Origin: Streptomyces sp. NRRL F-5630
GTDB lineage: Bacteria; Actinomycetota; Actinomycetes; Streptomycetales; Streptomycetaceae
Assembly (NCBI RefSeq): GCF_000719475.1
Contig: NZ_JOGO01000018.1
Location: 1 to 64,000 of the forward strand
DNA: 64,000 bases
Direction of reading: 5' to 3'
A program made the position numbers and the translations under genes. Below, piece by piece: positions 8,992 through 17,506 of this stretch; positions within the stretch are counted from its first letter, which is position 1, and every line of letters starts with the position of its first letter. The notes below the pieces were generated by a model. That model was given only the letters and a program-made list of their open reading frames with translations. It had not been told where the DNA came from and did no database searches.

Positions 8992-9786
8992 TCACGTCCG
9001 CAGGTACGAGGCCCCGTTCAGGTCCATGACCGTCCCGGAGGCCCACGTGGCGGCGGGGGAGGCGAGCCACAGCACCGCCTCGGCGATCTCCTCGGGCTCC
9101 GCGACCCGGCCGAAGGGGCTCTGGGCGCGGATCGCCTCGCCCTCCGCGCCGCTCAGCCGGTGCGCCACGCGGTCCGTCGCGAAGAAGCCGGGAGCGACGG
9201 AGGCGACCGCGATGCCGTGCGGGGCGAGCGCGACCGCGAGCGACTGGCCGAGCGCGTGCACGGCCGCCTTCGTGGCCCCGTACGCGGGATGGGCGGGCTC
9301 GCCCCGGAAGGCGCCGCGCGAGCCGATGTTCACGATCCGGCCGCCGCGCCCGCCCGCGACCATGTGCCGGGCCGCCCGGTGGCTCAGGTGCGCGGTGCCG
9401 AGCAGGTTGACGGAGACGTGCGCCTCCCAGGCGGCGACCCACTCCTCGTACGAGGTCTCCAGCGGGGGGTGCGGGGTGTTGACGGCGGCGTTGTTGACGA
9501 GCACGTCGAGTCCGCCGAGCCGGTCAGCCGCCGTGGCCACGACCGCCGCCGCGCCCTCGGGCGTCGCGAGGTCCCCCGGCACCACGATGTGCCCTTCCCC
9601 GGGCAGTCCGGCAGCCGTCGCCCGCGCCTCGCTCGCGTGCGTACGGCAGTGCAGTGCGACCGTGTCGCCCTGCCGGGCGAAGGCGCGGGCGAGCGCCGCG
9701 CCGAGACCGCTGCCCGCGCCGGTCACGAGGACGCGGCGGCCGGAGGCGGGAAAGGGAGGGGGGGTGGTACCCGGGTGTTCGCTCAT
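8992..9786 (-). CDS. short-chain dehydrogenase/reductase (SDR)
   Basis: 264-residue classical SDR. The Rossmann glycine motif TGAGSGLG is near residue 20, NNAAV near residue 94, and the catalytic YGATK near residue 162 with the preceding serine in IGSRG. The C-terminal segment (PEEIAEAVLWLAS) matches 3-oxoacyl-ACP reductase-like enzymes. Substrate unknown. The ATG at 9786 was preferred over an upstream in-frame ATG at 9849 because the extension lacks family similarity. It is divergent from the csbD-like gene with about 125 bp between starts. Confidence 0.9.
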   Translation of the reverse strand: MSEHPGTTPPPFPASGRRVLVTGAGSGLGAALARAFARQGDTVALHCRTHASEARATAAGLPGEGHIVVPGDLATPEGAAAVVATAADRLGGLDVLVNNAAVNTPHPPLETSYEEWVAAWEAHVSVNLLGTAHLSHRAARHMVAGGRGGRIVNIGSRGAFRGEPAHPAYGATKAAVHALGQSLAVALAPHGIAVASVAPGFFATDRVAHRLSGAEGEAIRAQSPFGRVAEPEEIAEAVLWLASPAATWASGTVMDLNGASYLRT

Positions 9787-9910
9787 CGCCCGACCGTACC
9801 GAGTCCCGGATGCGCGCTCGGCAAGGGCCCGAACGGACAAAAAGGGCATACGGGATTAGTCTGGATGTTCGTGTCGGCGAGAGCCGTCTCTGCGAAAGGA
9901 ACGAGGAGCG

Positions 9911-10120
9911 ATGAGCGACGAAAGCGCCATGGACAAGCTGAAGGGCAAGGCCAAGGAGGCCGTCGGCAAGCTCACCGGCGACCGGCGCAAGGAGACGGAG
10001 GGAAAGACCGACCAGGCCAAGGGCGGGGCCAAGGACACGATGGACCAGGTCAAGGGCCGGGCCCAGGGCGTCAGGGACTCGCTGAAGGGGGACGAGCGGG
10101 GCGGGGACGACAAGGGCTGA
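9911..10120 (+). CDS. CsbD-like general stress protein
   Basis: 69-residue, highly charged, hydrophilic protein rich in Lys, Gly and Asp and lacking Cys and Trp, with the CsbD signature (MDKLKGKAKEAVGKLTGD, then KGGAKDTMDQVKG). Members are stress-induced small proteins controlled by alternative sigma factors in Bacillus and Streptomyces; molecular function is unknown. A clear GAGGAG ribosome-binding site precedes the ATG. Proximity to the TerD-domain protein and to a strong convergent terminator suggests a small stress neighbourhood. Confidence 0.9.
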   Translation: MSDESAMDKLKGKAKEAVGKLTGDRRKETEGKTDQAKGGAKDTMDQVKGRAQGVRDSLKGDERGGDDKG

Positions 10121-10211
10121 GCCCCGCGCGGCGCCCCCCTCTCACCGGCGCCGCGTGACCCGCGTTCGGCGAGAGCGCCGCGCGACCCGTGCGGCCACAG
10201 TGCACTCCGCC

Positions 10212-10264
10212 CGCGCTCGCTCCCGTACGGAGGCTCACAAAGACCCCGTACGGGAGCGAGCGCG
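10212..10264. terminator. bidirectional terminator between csbD-like and TerD genes
   Basis: Perfect 19-bp inverted repeat (10212-10230 and 10246-10264) with a 15-nt loop, lying between the stops of two convergent genes at 10120 and 10269. One arm ends 5 nt from the TerD-gene stop. One of the strongest hairpins in the window. Confidence 0.85.
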
Positions 10265-10268
10265 CCGC

Positions 10269-11498
10269 TCACAGCGCCTTCGCGCCCGGCTTCACCATCT
10301 CGCGGACCGTGCGGCCCTTCACGAACTCGCCGATCGCCGTCATGTCCCACTCGCCGGAGAACTGGCGCACGAGCTTGGCCATCATGACGCCCGTGCGCGC
10401 CTCGGCGTTGGTGAGGTCGAAGCGGACGAGTTCCTCGTTCGTCGTGGCGTCCACGAGCCGGCAGTACGCCTTGGCGACCTCCGTGAACTTCTGGCCCGTG
10501 AACGAGTTGACCGTGAAGACCAGGCCCGTGACCTCCTGCGGGATGCGGCCGAGGTCCACGACGATCTCCTCGTCGTCCCCCGCGCCCTCGCCCGTCAGGT
10601 TGTCCCCGGAGTGGGTGACGGCGCCGCCGAGGATCGACAGCTTGCCGAAGTAGCAGGCGTCGACGAGGTCGCGCTGCGGCCCGTAGGCGATGACCGAGGC
10701 GTCCAGGTCGATGTCCCTGCCCCGGTAGGCGGGCTCCCAGCCGAGGCCCATCTTGACCTTGGCGAGCAGCGGGGCGCCCCCCTTGACGAGCGAGACCGTC
10801 TGGTTCTTCTGGAGGCTCACCCGGCCCTTGTCCAGGTTGATCTTCCCGGTGCCGGGGGCGGGCGGGGCCGGCGGCGCGGGCGGCGCGGCGGGGGCCGAAG
10901 GGGCCGGGGCCGCCACGGGGGCGGAAGGGGCGCTCGGCGCGGAAGGGGCGCTCGGCGGGGTGGGGGCCTGCGGCGCCGCCGGGGCCGCCTGCGGCTCCTC
11001 CTCCACGCTCACGCCGAAGTCCGTCGCGATCCCGGCCAGTCCGTCGGCGTAGCCCTGGCCCACGGCGCGGGCCTTCCACACACCGTTCCTGCGGTACACC
11101 TCGACGATGACGAGGGCCGTCTCGGCGCCGAGCCGGGGCGGCGTGAAGGTCGCGAGCACCGCGCCGCTGTCCGCGTCCCGCACGGTCGCGGTGGGCTCGA
11201 TGCCCTGGAAGGTCTGGCCCGCCGCGTCGGGGCTCGCGGTGACGACGATCTTCTCGATCGCGGCCGGGACGGCGGCCGTGTCCACGGTGACCGCGTCGGG
11301 CGCCGTGCCTCCGCCGGAGGTGTACGTCACACCGGGGCCCGAGGGCTGGTTGTAGAAGATGAAGTCGTCGTCGGAGCGCACTTTGCCGTCGGCGGTGAGG
11401 AGCAGGCCCGAGACGTCGAGCCGCACCGGAGCGGTCACGTCGACCGCCACACGGGCGGCGCTGAGGGGGATGTTCGAGCCAGGGGTCATTGCGGTCAT
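10269..11498 (-). CDS. double TerD-domain protein with Ala/Pro linker
   Basis: 409-residue cytoplasmic protein made of two TerD (tellurium resistance/stress) domains. Domain 1 spans residues about 1-175 (TPGSNIPLSAARVAV, DDDFIFYNQP). A roughly 55-residue linker of Ala, Pro and Ser repeats (APSAPSAPSAP, PPAPPAPPAP) follows. Domain 2 spans about 230-409 (INLDKGRVSLQK, VKMGLGWEP). TerD domains bind calcium through acidic residues (family knowledge); DDDF and DDEE clusters are present. Tellurite itself is not necessarily the substrate: streptomycetes use such proteins in development and stress. The ATG at 11498 has a strong GGGGGGAG ribosome-binding site. Confidence 0.9.
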   Translation of the reverse strand: MTAMTPGSNIPLSAARVAVDVTAPVRLDVSGLLLTADGKVRSDDDFIFYNQPSGPGVTYTSGGGTAPDAVTVDTAAVPAAIEKIVVTASPDAAGQTFQGIEPTATVRDADSGAVLATFTPPRLGAETALVIVEVYRRNGVWKARAVGQGYADGLAGIATDFGVSVEEEPQAAPAAPQAPTPPSAPSAPSAPSAPVAAPAPSAPAAPPAPPAPPAPGTGKINLDKGRVSLQKNQTVSLVKGGAPLLAKVKMGLGWEPAYRGRDIDLDASVIAYGPQRDLVDACYFGKLSILGGAVTHSGDNLTGEGAGDDEEIVVDLGRIPQEVTGLVFTVNSFTGQKFTEVAKAYCRLVDATTNEELVRFDLTNAEARTGVMMAKLVRQFSGEWDMTAIGEFVKGRTVREMVKPGAKAL

Positions 11499-11712
11499 GC
11501 TCCCCCCAACGAACGACCGCACTTTGCCGTTCCCTTACCCGCGAATTTCTCACCGGACGGCCCAGCCACGCGCGCCCGGCACAGCGCCCACCCCGGCCCG
11601 CGCGCCCTCTCCCGTCCCGCCCGCGCGCTCCCGTCCCGCGCGCAGGGCGCCGTACTCCCGGTCGCCGTCGTGGCGGTGACGCACCGCCGGGCGCACGCGA
11701 GGGCGGTACGAG

Positions 11713-11751
11713 GAGGGGCCCGGGACCGCGCGCGGCGGTCCCGGGCCCCTC
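11713..11751 (-). terminator. terminator of the polyol operon
   Basis: Perfect 17-bp inverted repeat (11713-11729 and 11735-11751) with a 5-nt loop, beginning 20 nt after the stop codon of the zinc dehydrogenase at 11771. Position and stability fit transcription termination of the five-gene minus-strand operon. Confidence 0.85.
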
Positions 11752-11770
11752 GTCCGTGCTCGCGGCCCGT

Positions 11771-12769
11771 TCAGCCGGCCGTCGGCTCCACCACGATCTT
11801 GCGGCCCACGCCCGAGGAGAACCGTTCCAGCGCCTGCGGGTACGCGCTCAGCGGGAGGCGGTCGCTGATGAAGACCTCCGGGTCGAGGATGCCTGTCGCG
11901 AAGAGTTCCGCCGCGCGCTCGTAGCTGTGCAGGACCGCCATCGAGCCGGTGATGGTGATCTCCTGGTTGTAGATGCGGTACGGCTCGATCGTCGCCGTCG
12001 TCGCGTAGTCGGCCACCCCGAACTGGAGGAAGGTGCCCGCCTTCGCGACGCGGCCCAGGCCGTCCTGGATCGCCGCCGCGTTGCCGGTCGCGTCGATCAC
12101 GAGCTCCCAGCCGCCGGGCCGCTCCAGGGCGTCGGGCGTGGTCGCCGTGGCCGAGCAGCCGAGGTGCGCGGCGGTCTTGAGGCGCTCCTCGTTGAGGTCG
12201 ACGACGTCCACCGAGACGGCCCCGGTCCGCTTGGCGAGTTCCAGCATCATCAGGCCCATCGTCCCCGAGCCGTAGATCAGGACGTGCGCGCCGAGCTGGG
12301 ACTTGAGGACGTCGTAGCCGCGCACCGCGCAGGACAGCGGCTCGATGAGCGCGGCGTCCTGCGTGCGGACGTGGTCGGGGAGCTTGACGCAGTTGGCGAC
12401 GGGCGCGACCGCGTACTGGGCGGCGCCGCCCGCGGTGGTGACGCCGAGCGCGGCCCAGCGCTCGCACATGTTGTTGTGGCCCGTACGGCAGTAGCGGCAC
12501 TCGTAGCAGTACAGGGACGGGTCGACGGCGACCCGGTCGCCCGTGCGCAGCTCCGTGACCTCGGAGCCGAGCGCCACGACCGTGCCCGCGAACTCGTGGC
12601 CCGGCACGACCGGCAGCGTCGGAGCGAACTCGCCCTGGAGGATGTGCAGATCCGTCCCGCACAGGCCGCAGGCGGCGACCTCCACGACGACCTGGCGCGG
12701 TCCGGGCGTGGGGTCGGGGACCTCCGTGACGACGGCGTTCCCGACGGACTCGATGACGGCTGCCTTCAC
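11771..12769 (-). CDS. zinc-dependent alcohol/polyol dehydrogenase
   Basis: 332-residue medium-chain dehydrogenase. Catalytic zinc ligands are visible in CGLCGTD (residues about 35-41) and GHEFAG (about 57-62). The structural zinc site has the spaced cysteines CYECRYCRTGHNNMC. A Rossmann domain follows (YGSGTMGLM; VDLNEERL). It oxidises a secondary alcohol, most likely a sugar alcohol such as sorbitol or mannitol given the upstream transporter, in the cytoplasm with NAD(P)+. The GTG at 12769 overlaps the permease stop (GTGA). Last gene of the operon before the hairpin at 11713-11751. Confidence 0.92.
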   Translation of the reverse strand: MKAAVIESVGNAVVTEVPDPTPGPRQVVVEVAACGLCGTDLHILQGEFAPTLPVVPGHEFAGTVVALGSEVTELRTGDRVAVDPSLYCYECRYCRTGHNNMCERWAALGVTTAGGAAQYAVAPVANCVKLPDHVRTQDAALIEPLSCAVRGYDVLKSQLGAHVLIYGSGTMGLMMLELAKRTGAVSVDVVDLNEERLKTAAHLGCSATATTPDALERPGGWELVIDATGNAAAIQDGLGRVAKAGTFLQFGVADYATTATIEPYRIYNQEITITGSMAVLHSYERAAELFATGILDPEVFISDRLPLSAYPQALERFSSGVGRKIVVEPTAG

Positions 12770-13656
12770 TTGACGGCTCCAAGCGACAGGCCCTGGACGA
12801 GTTTGTCCTGGGCGGCGAACCCCGCGGCGAGCACCGGCAGGGAGATGACGAGGGACGCGGCGCACACCTTCGCCAGGAACAGGCCCTGGCTCGTGATGAA
12901 GCCGGTCAGGAAGACGGGCGCGGTCTCGGCGACGACGCCGGAGAGCACCCGTGCGAAGAGGAGTTCGTTCCAGCTGAAGATGAAGCAGATGAGCGACGTC
13001 GCCGCGATCCCGGGGAGGGCGATCGGGGCGACGACGCGGCTCAGGATCGTCGGCAGGCGCGCTCCGTCGATCTGCGCGGCCTCGATGAGCGCGGGCGGGA
13101 CCTCGGCGAGGAAGGACTGCATCATCCACACCGCGATCGGCAGGTTCATCGACGTGTAGAGGAGGACGAGCAGCCAGATGTTGTCGAGGAAGCCGGTGTT
13201 CTTCGCGAAGAGGTAGATGGGGAGCAGGCCCGCCACGACGGGGAGCATCTTCGTCGACAGGAAGAAGAACAGCACGTCCGTCCACTTGCGCACGGGCCGC
13301 AGCGACAGCGCGTACGCGGCGGGCACGGCGAGGACGAGGACGAGCAGCGTCGAGGCGAGCGAGGCGACCGCCGAGTTGATCAGGGCGGGCCAGGGGCTCG
13401 CGCCGCCGCCGCTGCCGAAGAAGTCGCGGTAGGCGTCGAGGGTGAGCGAGGCGCCGAGCGCGGGCGGGTTCTTCGCCGCGTCGGGCTCGGAGTGGAAGGA
13501 GGTCAGGACCATCCAGGCGATCGGCAGGAAGGCGAGGATGCCGAGGACCCAGGCGAGCAGTCCGAGTGCGGTGCCGCGGCGGCGCGGGCCGCGCGGGGGG
13601 CGTACGGGCGCCGCGGCCGGGCGCGTACGGGGCAGGTCAGCGGTGGCGGTGCTCAT
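12766..13656 (-). CDS. polyol-type ABC transporter permease (MalG type)
   Basis: 296-residue CUT1 permease with about six membrane segments (first TALGLLAWVLGILAFLPIAW). The EAA-type loop is EAAQIDGARLPTIL near residue 195. The final segment QDKLVQGLSLGAVK is typical of the MalG-like subunit. Coupled by 4-nt overlaps at both ends. Together with 13653-14603 it forms the channel for a solute, probably a sugar alcohol. Confidence 0.92.
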   Translation of the reverse strand: MSTATADLPRTRPAAAPVRPPRGPRRRGTALGLLAWVLGILAFLPIAWMVLTSFHSEPDAAKNPPALGASLTLDAYRDFFGSGGGASPWPALINSAVASLASTLLVLVLAVPAAYALSLRPVRKWTDVLFFFLSTKMLPVVAGLLPIYLFAKNTGFLDNIWLLVLLYTSMNLPIAVWMMQSFLAEVPPALIEAAQIDGARLPTILSRVVAPIALPGIAATSLICFIFSWNELLFARVLSGVVAETAPVFLTGFITSQGLFLAKVCAASLVISLPVLAAGFAAQDKLVQGLSLGAVK

Positions 13657-14603
13657 GACCGGCCCACCTCCTCACGGAAGAGCGACGAGACGACCCGCAG
13701 GACGAAGGTCGCGAGGATGAGCGAACCGATGACGACGAGGACGCCGGCGGCCGAGGCGAGCCCGTTCTCGTGCGCCTGGTAGAAGGTCTGGTAGACGGTG
13801 TACGGCAGATTCGCGGTGCCGAGGCCGCCGGACGTGATCGTGAACACGGCGTCGAAGTTCTGCACGATGTAGATCGAGCCGAGCAGCGCGCCGAGTTCGA
13901 GGTAGCGGCGCAGGTGCGGCAGCGTCAGGTGCCGGAAGATCTGCCAGGCCCCCGCCCCGTCCATGCGCGCGGCCTCGATGAGTTCGGGCGAACGGCTCTG
14001 GAGCCCGGCGAGCAGGATGAGCATCATGAACGGCGTCCACTGCCACACGAGGCTCGCCTCGACGGCGAGGAGCGGCGTGTTGGAGACCCAGTCGGGCTGC
14101 GGGGCGCTGTCGCCGCCGATCCAGTGCAGCAGGCCGTTGAAGAGCCCGTACTCCGGGTTGTACAGCACGTGCTTCCACAGCAGCGCGGCGGCGACGGGCA
14201 CGAGCAGGAACGGCGCGATCAGGAGCGTGCGGACGAGACCGCGCCCCGGGAACTTCCGGTCCAGCAGCAGCGCGAGGCACATCCCGAGCACGAGGCTCAC
14301 GAGGACGACGGAGGCCGTCAGGAGGATCGTCGTCAGGACGGACTTGCGCAGGTCGGGATCGCTCAGCACATCGCCGTAGTTGCTGAACCACGTGAAGCTG
14401 CGGGCGTCCGGGTAGAGCGCGTTCCAGTCGAAGAGCGAGATCACGAGCGTGGCGACGAACGGGAGTTGCGTCACGACGATCATGAAGATCAGGGCGGGCA
14501 GGAGCGGGGCGCGGGTGGCCCAGGCGCGCAGGCGGGAGCTCGTGGCGGCGTCTTTGCTCCGCTCCGGCGCGACGGACGGGGGTGTCGCGGTGGCGGTCGT
14601 CAT
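13653..14603 (-). CDS. polyol-type ABC transporter permease (MalF type)
   Basis: 316-residue CUT1 permease with six predicted membrane segments starting at about residue 34. The EAA loop is EAARMDGAGAWQIFRHLTLP around residue 210, a good match to the ATPase-docking consensus. ATGA overlaps link it to both neighbours. No ATPase gene is in the operon, so a shared multiple-sugar ATPase is expected elsewhere. Confidence 0.92.
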   Translation of the reverse strand: MTTATATPPSVAPERSKDAATSSRLRAWATRAPLLPALIFMIVVTQLPFVATLVISLFDWNALYPDARSFTWFSNYGDVLSDPDLRKSVLTTILLTASVVLVSLVLGMCLALLLDRKFPGRGLVRTLLIAPFLLVPVAAALLWKHVLYNPEYGLFNGLLHWIGGDSAPQPDWVSNTPLLAVEASLVWQWTPFMMLILLAGLQSRSPELIEAARMDGAGAWQIFRHLTLPHLRRYLELGALLGSIYIVQNFDAVFTITSGGLGTANLPYTVYQTFYQAHENGLASAAGVLVVIGSLILATFVLRVVSSLFREEVGRS

Positions 14604-15985
14604 CGTCCCTCGTACTCCTTCGACACCTCGGCGGCGAGTTTCTGCGACGCGTCGAGCGCGGCGTCCACGGACTTGCGGCCCGCTATCGCGGAGCTGATCT
14701 CCTGCGAGACCTTCGTGCCGAGGTCCGTGAACTCGGGGATGCCGACGAACTGGATGCCGGGCGCGGGGCGCGGCTGGACGCCCGGGTCACGGGGCTTCGC
14801 CGCCGCGATCGCGTCGCGCGTGACGTCCGCGAAGGCGCCGGCCTCCTTGCGGTACGCGGGCAGGTCGTACGTGGACGCGCGCTTGCCCGCCGGGACGTTC
14901 GCCCAGCCGTAGGTCTTGCCGACGAGCGACTCGTACTCCTTGCCCGTCGCCCACTCCATGAACTTCCAGCCCTTTTCGGCGTTCCTCGACGCCTTCTGGA
15001 GGCCGAAGGCCCACGTGTAGAGCCAGCCCGAGGACTTCGTCTTCACGACCGGGGCGGGCGCGTAGCCGATCTTGCCCTTGACCGGGGACTTCGCGGCTTC
15101 GAGCGAGCCCGCCCCCGAGGTCGCGTCGTACCACATCGCCGTCTTGCCCTGCGTCAGGTTGTTGAGGCACTCGGCGAAACCGGACTGCGCCGCGCCCGAC
15201 TCACCGTGCTCGCGCACCAGGTCGACGTAGAACTTCGTCGCCTCGCGGAACTCCTTGTCGCCGAGCCGCGCCGACCAGTCCTTCGCGAACCACGTGCCGC
15301 CGAAGGTGTTGACGACCGTCGTCAGCGGAGCGGCCAGCTCGCCCCAGCCCGGGAGCCCGCGCAGGCAGATCCCGCGCATCCCCGGCTTCGCGCCGTCGAC
15401 CTTCGCCGCGATCTCCGCGACCTGCTGCCACGTCGGGTGCGCGGGCATCTTCAGGCCCTTCGCCGCGAGCACGTCCTTGCGGTACATGAGCATCGACGAC
15501 TCGCCGTAGAACGGCTCGCCGTACAGCTTCCCGTCGTCGCCCGTGAGCGAGTCGCGCATCGGCGCGAGGATGTCGTCCTGGTCGTACGAGGGCGACTTCG
15601 CGACGTAGTCGTCGAGGTCGTGGAGCCAGCCGTTGCGGGCGTAGATCGGTATCTCGTAGTTGGAGAGCGTCGCGACGTCGTACTGGCCCGCCTGGTTGGC
15701 GAAGTCCTGGCTGATCTTGTCGCGTACGTCGTTCTCCGGCAGCACGGTGAAGTTCACCTTGATGCCGGTCTCCTTGGTGAAGTGCGCCTTCGTGAGCTTC
15801 TGGAGCTCGACCATCTGCGGGTTGTTGACCATGAGGACGTTGATCGCGTCCCCGCCGGAACTCGCTCCGCCCGCGCCCGCCCAGCAACCGCTGAGGAGCA
15901 GGGTGCTCGTGGCGAGGAGGGCGAGGGCGCGGCGGGGGTGTTTCCCGGGGTTACCGGGTGGCCTGCGGCGGCTCGGAAGGCGCAT
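14600..15985 (-). CDS. extracellular solute-binding lipoprotein (polyol-type)
   Basis: 461-residue binding lipoprotein. The basic signal sequence is followed by ALALLATSTLLLSGC, with the lipobox LSGC at about residues 31-34. The mature part has the family 1 solute-binding pattern (NPQMVELQKLTKAHF, GEPFYGESSMLMYRKD, WGELAAPLTTVVNTFGGTWF) seen in sorbitol/mannitol-binding proteins. A GGAG ribosome-binding site precedes the ATG at 15985. The gene lies 66 nt after the DeoR-family regulator and starts the transporter part of the operon. Confidence 0.92.
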   Translation of the reverse strand: MRLPSRRRPPGNPGKHPRRALALLATSTLLLSGCWAGAGGASSGGDAINVLMVNNPQMVELQKLTKAHFTKETGIKVNFTVLPENDVRDKISQDFANQAGQYDVATLSNYEIPIYARNGWLHDLDDYVAKSPSYDQDDILAPMRDSLTGDDGKLYGEPFYGESSMLMYRKDVLAAKGLKMPAHPTWQQVAEIAAKVDGAKPGMRGICLRGLPGWGELAAPLTTVVNTFGGTWFAKDWSARLGDKEFREATKFYVDLVREHGESGAAQSGFAECLNNLTQGKTAMWYDATSGAGSLEAAKSPVKGKIGYAPAPVVKTKSSGWLYTWAFGLQKASRNAEKGWKFMEWATGKEYESLVGKTYGWANVPAGKRASTYDLPAYRKEAGAFADVTRDAIAAAKPRDPGVQPRPAPGIQFVGIPEFTDLGTKVSQEISSAIAGRKSVDAALDASQKLAAEVSKEYEGR

Positions 15986-16051
15986 GGCGACTCCGTACGT
16001 GGGTGGATGGGGATCGGGGACTTCGTTCAGGGACGTGGTGTGCGGGAGGTC

Positions 16052-16948
16052 TCAGACGCGGAGGACCTGGGGGCCGAGCTGGGCGTAGCGGTGGGCCTCG
16101 GCGGCGGGGAGGCGGGCGCCCGTGACGATCGTGTCGAGATCGGGGATCGCGGCGAAGCGGCAGAACCCGGCGGCGCCGAACTTCGTGTGCACGCCCGCGA
16201 AGACCCGCCGCCTGGCCGCCCGTACCGCCTGTCGCTTCACCTCGGCGACGGCCGGGTCCGGCGTCGTGAGGCCGTGCTCGCGCGAGATGCCGTTGGCGCC
16301 GATGAACGCGAGGTCGAGCACGAACCCGGAGAGCATCCGGGTCGCCCAGTGCTCCACCGTCGCCAGCGTCCCCGCGCGCACCCGGCCGCCGAGGAGCAGC
16401 ACGGTCATGTGCGGGTCGGCGGCGAGCGCCCCGGCGGTCGAGAGCGAGGCCGTGACGACGGTGAGGGGGCGGTCGCGGGGGAGTGCCTCGGCGATGAGCT
16501 GGGGGGTGAAGCCCTCGTCGACGAAGACCGTCTCGGCGTCGTGCAGCAGCCCGGCGGCGGCGCGGGCGATGGCGCGCTTCTCCGGGACGTGCATCGTGGT
16601 GCGGTAGGCGAGCGTCGTCTCGAACCCCGAGCTCTCCACGGGGTAGGCGCCGCCGTGCGTCCGGCGGACGAGGCCGTGGTCCTCCAGCGCCTGGAGGTCC
16701 CTGCGGACCGTCTCCTTGGCCACACCCAAGCGCGTCGCCAGCGCGTTCACCTCGACCGAGCCGCCCTCGCGGGCCGCGCGCACGATCTCGCGCTGCCGCT
16801 CGGGGGCCCCGAGCCGGCCAGGAGCCTCGGTTCCGGACCGGGGGGCGTCGGCTCGGGGAGCGTCGGGCTGCCGGGCGCCGGCTCGGGGAGTGCCGGGCCG
16901 GTGGGGGTCCGGCTGTGGGGTGTCGGCCCCTTGGTGGAGCGCCGTCAT
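16052..16948 (-). CDS. DeoR-family transcriptional regulator
   Basis: About 298 residues. After a Pro/Ala-rich leader of roughly 45 residues, a DeoR winged helix is seen (ERQREIVRAAREGGSVEVNALATRLGVAKETVRRDLQALEDHGLV; recognition helix KETVRRDL), followed by a ribose-5-phosphate-isomerase-like sensor (VFVDEGFTPQLIAEAL, GANGISREHGLTTPD). Such repressors respond to phosphorylated sugars. It is encoded 66 nt upstream of, and in line with, the polyol transport operon, so it probably regulates that operon and itself. The start is uncertain: ATG at 16948 has a modest ribosome-binding site, and an internal start nearer the helix-turn-helix is possible. Confidence 0.9.
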   Translation of the reverse strand: MTALHQGADTPQPDPHRPGTPRAGARQPDAPRADAPRSGTEAPGRLGAPERQREIVRAAREGGSVEVNALATRLGVAKETVRRDLQALEDHGLVRRTHGGAYPVESSGFETTLAYRTTMHVPEKRAIARAAAGLLHDAETVFVDEGFTPQLIAEALPRDRPLTVVTASLSTAGALAADPHMTVLLLGGRVRAGTLATVEHWATRMLSGFVLDLAFIGANGISREHGLTTPDPAVAEVKRQAVRAARRRVFAGVHTKFGAAGFCRFAAIPDLDTIVTGARLPAAEAHRYAQLGPQVLRV

Positions 16949-17494
16949 CGCCGCCTCGCCTTTCCATGGGTCACCGGCCTGACCGGGGCTCGCCGCGCTC
17001 GCGCGCCGCCGCCCGTTCGGGCCGTACGCAGAGTTGTAGTGGCCGTGCCGGTGCCCGAACAGGCACGGCACCAGGAGAATCCTGCCCGCTTGAGACCGTT
17101 CGAGACGTCCCCGCCCGCGAGGCGAGGGTGCGGGGTGACCTGGTCTTTGGCCGTCCTCCCGGCCCGAATCGGGCGCGCGCGCTTGCCCGTTCGGTGGTGG
17201 ACGGGGGCCCGGATCGTGCCCGTACGGTGTGACGGGTGGGACGGATGGGGGCTCTGCGCCCGGCGGTTTCGGTGCTCGGCACGCCGTGAGGGAGGCGTCC
17301 GGGCACTCCTCAACTCCCGGGCGGTCCGGTGCCCGAGGCGGCGGTGACGGCCGCTGTGGCCGCCGGCGGGAGACCTCGACCGGCCCGGCCCCGGCGGCCC
17401 CGCCGCCACAGCGCCTCACCGCCCGTTCAGGCGGCGCTCCTCCCGGCCCTCACCGCCCGTTCAGGCGGCGCTCCTCCCGGTCCTCACCGCCCGT
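16949..17494. other. 546-bp intergenic region with operator candidate and tandem hairpin repeat
   Basis: Non-coding region between the DeoR-family gene and the penicillin-binding-protein gene, both on the minus strand. It must contain the promoter of the polyol operon. An imperfect inverted repeat built from GTGCC blocks (17045-17055 and 17062-17071) is the best operator candidate for the DeoR protein. The left-over sequence to 17414 shows nothing recognisable. The right end holds the 34-bp tandem repeat described separately. Confidence 0.5.
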
Positions 17495-17506
17495 TCAGGC
17501 GGCGCC
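17415..17506. repeat. 34-bp tandem repeat (2.7 copies) with internal hairpins
   Basis: Units start at 17415, 17449 and 17483 (period 34 bp, nearly identical). Each unit contains the stem-loop CCGCC-CGTTCA-GGCGG. The third copy overlaps the stop codon and last codons of the penicillin-binding-protein gene, so the gene's end has been duplicated downstream. On the minus strand the array follows the stop codon and could act as serial terminators. There are no spacers, so it is not a CRISPR array. Confidence 0.85.

Noticed and set aside
17415..17506. Possible CRISPR array
   Set aside because: The repeats are directly adjacent with no spacers and no cas genes are present.
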